64,000 bases of DNA, from assembly GCA_963765105.1 (NCBI GenBank), contig CAVXUW010000002.1:1441978-1505977 (forward strand), read 5' to 3'. The translations under genes were made by a program, and so were the position numbers. Source of the stretch: CALMEC01 sp963765105 (GTDB taxonomy: Bacteria > Actinomycetota > Thermoleophilia > Miltoncostaeales > Miltoncostaeaceae). Positions 63,487-64,000 of this stretch are shown here, piece by piece. Position 1 is the stretch's first letter. Each line of letters opens with the position of its first letter. The notes under the pieces were generated by a model. It was not told the origin of the DNA. It saw nothing but the letters and a program-made list of their open reading frames with translations, and made no database searches.

Positions 63487-64000
63487 TTTGAAGATCTGAT
63501 GTATCGCAATTACAAATTACCGGCAACTTGGATGCGCAGAGCAATCCCACTCCGACCGGAGTCAAGGTCGGGCTTGGTTCCCGCGTTCAAAGTGTTCAGT
63601 CAGAGTTTCGCCAAGGCGAGGAAATGCAGCAAACGGGCAAGCCGCTCGATGTTGCGATCGAAGGCAATGGCTTCTTCGAAGTGCTCGATACGACGGGAAA
63701 CGTGGTCTACACCCGCGGGTAACTTTAGCGTCAACGCTTCGGGACAACTCGTTCTTGGGTCCGCTCAGACAGGGCGAGTGTTGCAGGCTGGCGTGTCGAA
63801 TTCCCCCGATGCGACCGACTTCGATCAACGCCAATGGTCAAGTTCTGGTGAAACAACCTGGCAGCCAAACTCTAAACCCGGTTGGACAAATGAATATCTC
63901 CACCTTCGTCAATCCAGAAGGCCTACTGAAACTCGGTGAAAACCTTTATGTCAACACCGATGCATCTGGTCAGCCGATCTCGAATGTCCCCGGAACAAAT
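63483..64000 (+). CDS. flgG: Flagellar distal rod protein FlgG, internal fragment from another organism
   Basis: Joined frames read DFEDLMYRNYKLP, LDAQSNPTPTGVKVGLGSRVQSVQSEFRQGEEMQQTGKPLDVAIEGNGFFEVLDTTGNVVYTR, GNFSVNASGQLVLGSAQTGRVLQ, INANGQVLVKQPGSQTLNPVGQMNISTFVNPEGLLKLGENLYVNTDASGQPIS. This is the FlgG core, including the G-x-G-F-F and Y-T-R-x-G-N-F motifs. At least three slips (near 63,525, 63,719 and 63,822). Codon use is markedly less GC-rich than the rest of the window. The gene starts before the junction and runs past the window end. A planctomycete-like or other Gram-negative donor is a guess. Confidence 0.85.

Noticed and set aside
63483..64000. Flagellar gene as part of the actinobacterial genome or a recent horizontal transfer.
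   Set aside because: The gene is an internal fragment abutting a truncated gene with an abrupt compositional change; a contig join is simpler.

Overview
The window (1 to about 63,480) reads as a high-GC actinobacterial chromosome. Third codon positions are almost always G or C, GTG starts and GTGA/ATGA stop-start overlaps are common, and promoters have -10 boxes such as TAGGAT. Many genes contain single-base frame slips, concentrated in 12.6-14.5, 28.9-30.8 and 34.9-40.2 kb, so the sequence behaves like an error-prone draft or metagenomic assembly. The last ~520 bases (about 63,480-64,000) differ sharply: mid-GC codon use and part of a flagellar rod protein FlgG, joined in the middle of an actinobacterial DUF445 gene. 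I read that as a chimeric contig join. The lineage within Actinobacteria cannot be fixed from the sequence.

Layout. 0-5.5 kb (minus strand): a phosphate-uptake operon (YegP/DUF1508-like gene, pstC, pstA, a membrane-anchored PstS, a large secreted protein). 5.7-15.7 kb: secreted transglycosylase, two beta-helix proteins, HxlR, Crp/Fnr and LacI regulators, a methyltransferase, and an uncharacterised overlapping gene pair. 15.9-26.3 kb: housekeeping and signalling genes, including a TPR-GGDEF protein, an ATPase-LuxR regulator and a DUF389 membrane protein. 26.4-28.5 kb: a ~1.9 kb island carrying an AbiE-type toxin-antitoxin pair, bounded by a 59-bp repeat of the 3' half of tRNA-Arg. 28.9-34.9 kb: GTP-dependent PEP carboxykinase, two secreted/anchored proteins, tRNA-Ser and an LCP cell-wall protein.

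34.9-58.8 kb is a large catabolic cluster. A divergent promoter region at 37.35-37.55 kb drives a LigB extradiol dioxygenase, ferredoxin and ferredoxin reductase in one direction, and a glutamine-synthetase-like ligase, a cytochrome P450 and a glutamine-amidotransferase-like hydrolase in the other. A nine-gene overlapping operon (50.4 down to 41.9 kb) encodes an alpha/beta hydrolase, a NicX-like ring-opening dioxygenase, flavin reductase, gentisate-type cupin dioxygenase, fumarylacetoacetase-family enzyme, nitrilase, a second amidotransferase, an Asp/Glu-racemase-family protein and a second glutamine-synthetase-like ligase. An acyl-CoA-dehydrogenase-like oxygenase, an APC permease, a luciferase-like monooxygenase, an acetoacetate-decarboxylase-like protein, an aldehyde dehydrogenase, another fumarylacetoacetase-family enzyme and a third amidotransferase follow. 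The combination suggests uptake of an (aromatic or heterocyclic) amine, gamma-glutamylation, oxidation, deglutamylation and ring cleavage; the substrate is not determined. Two operator families, TTGTTnGGnnCCnAACAA and GAACGTTCG-N4-CGAACGTTC, mark its promoters.

58.9-63.5 kb holds a membrane-anchored degenerate GGDEF protein, a histidine phosphatase and the truncated DUF445 gene.
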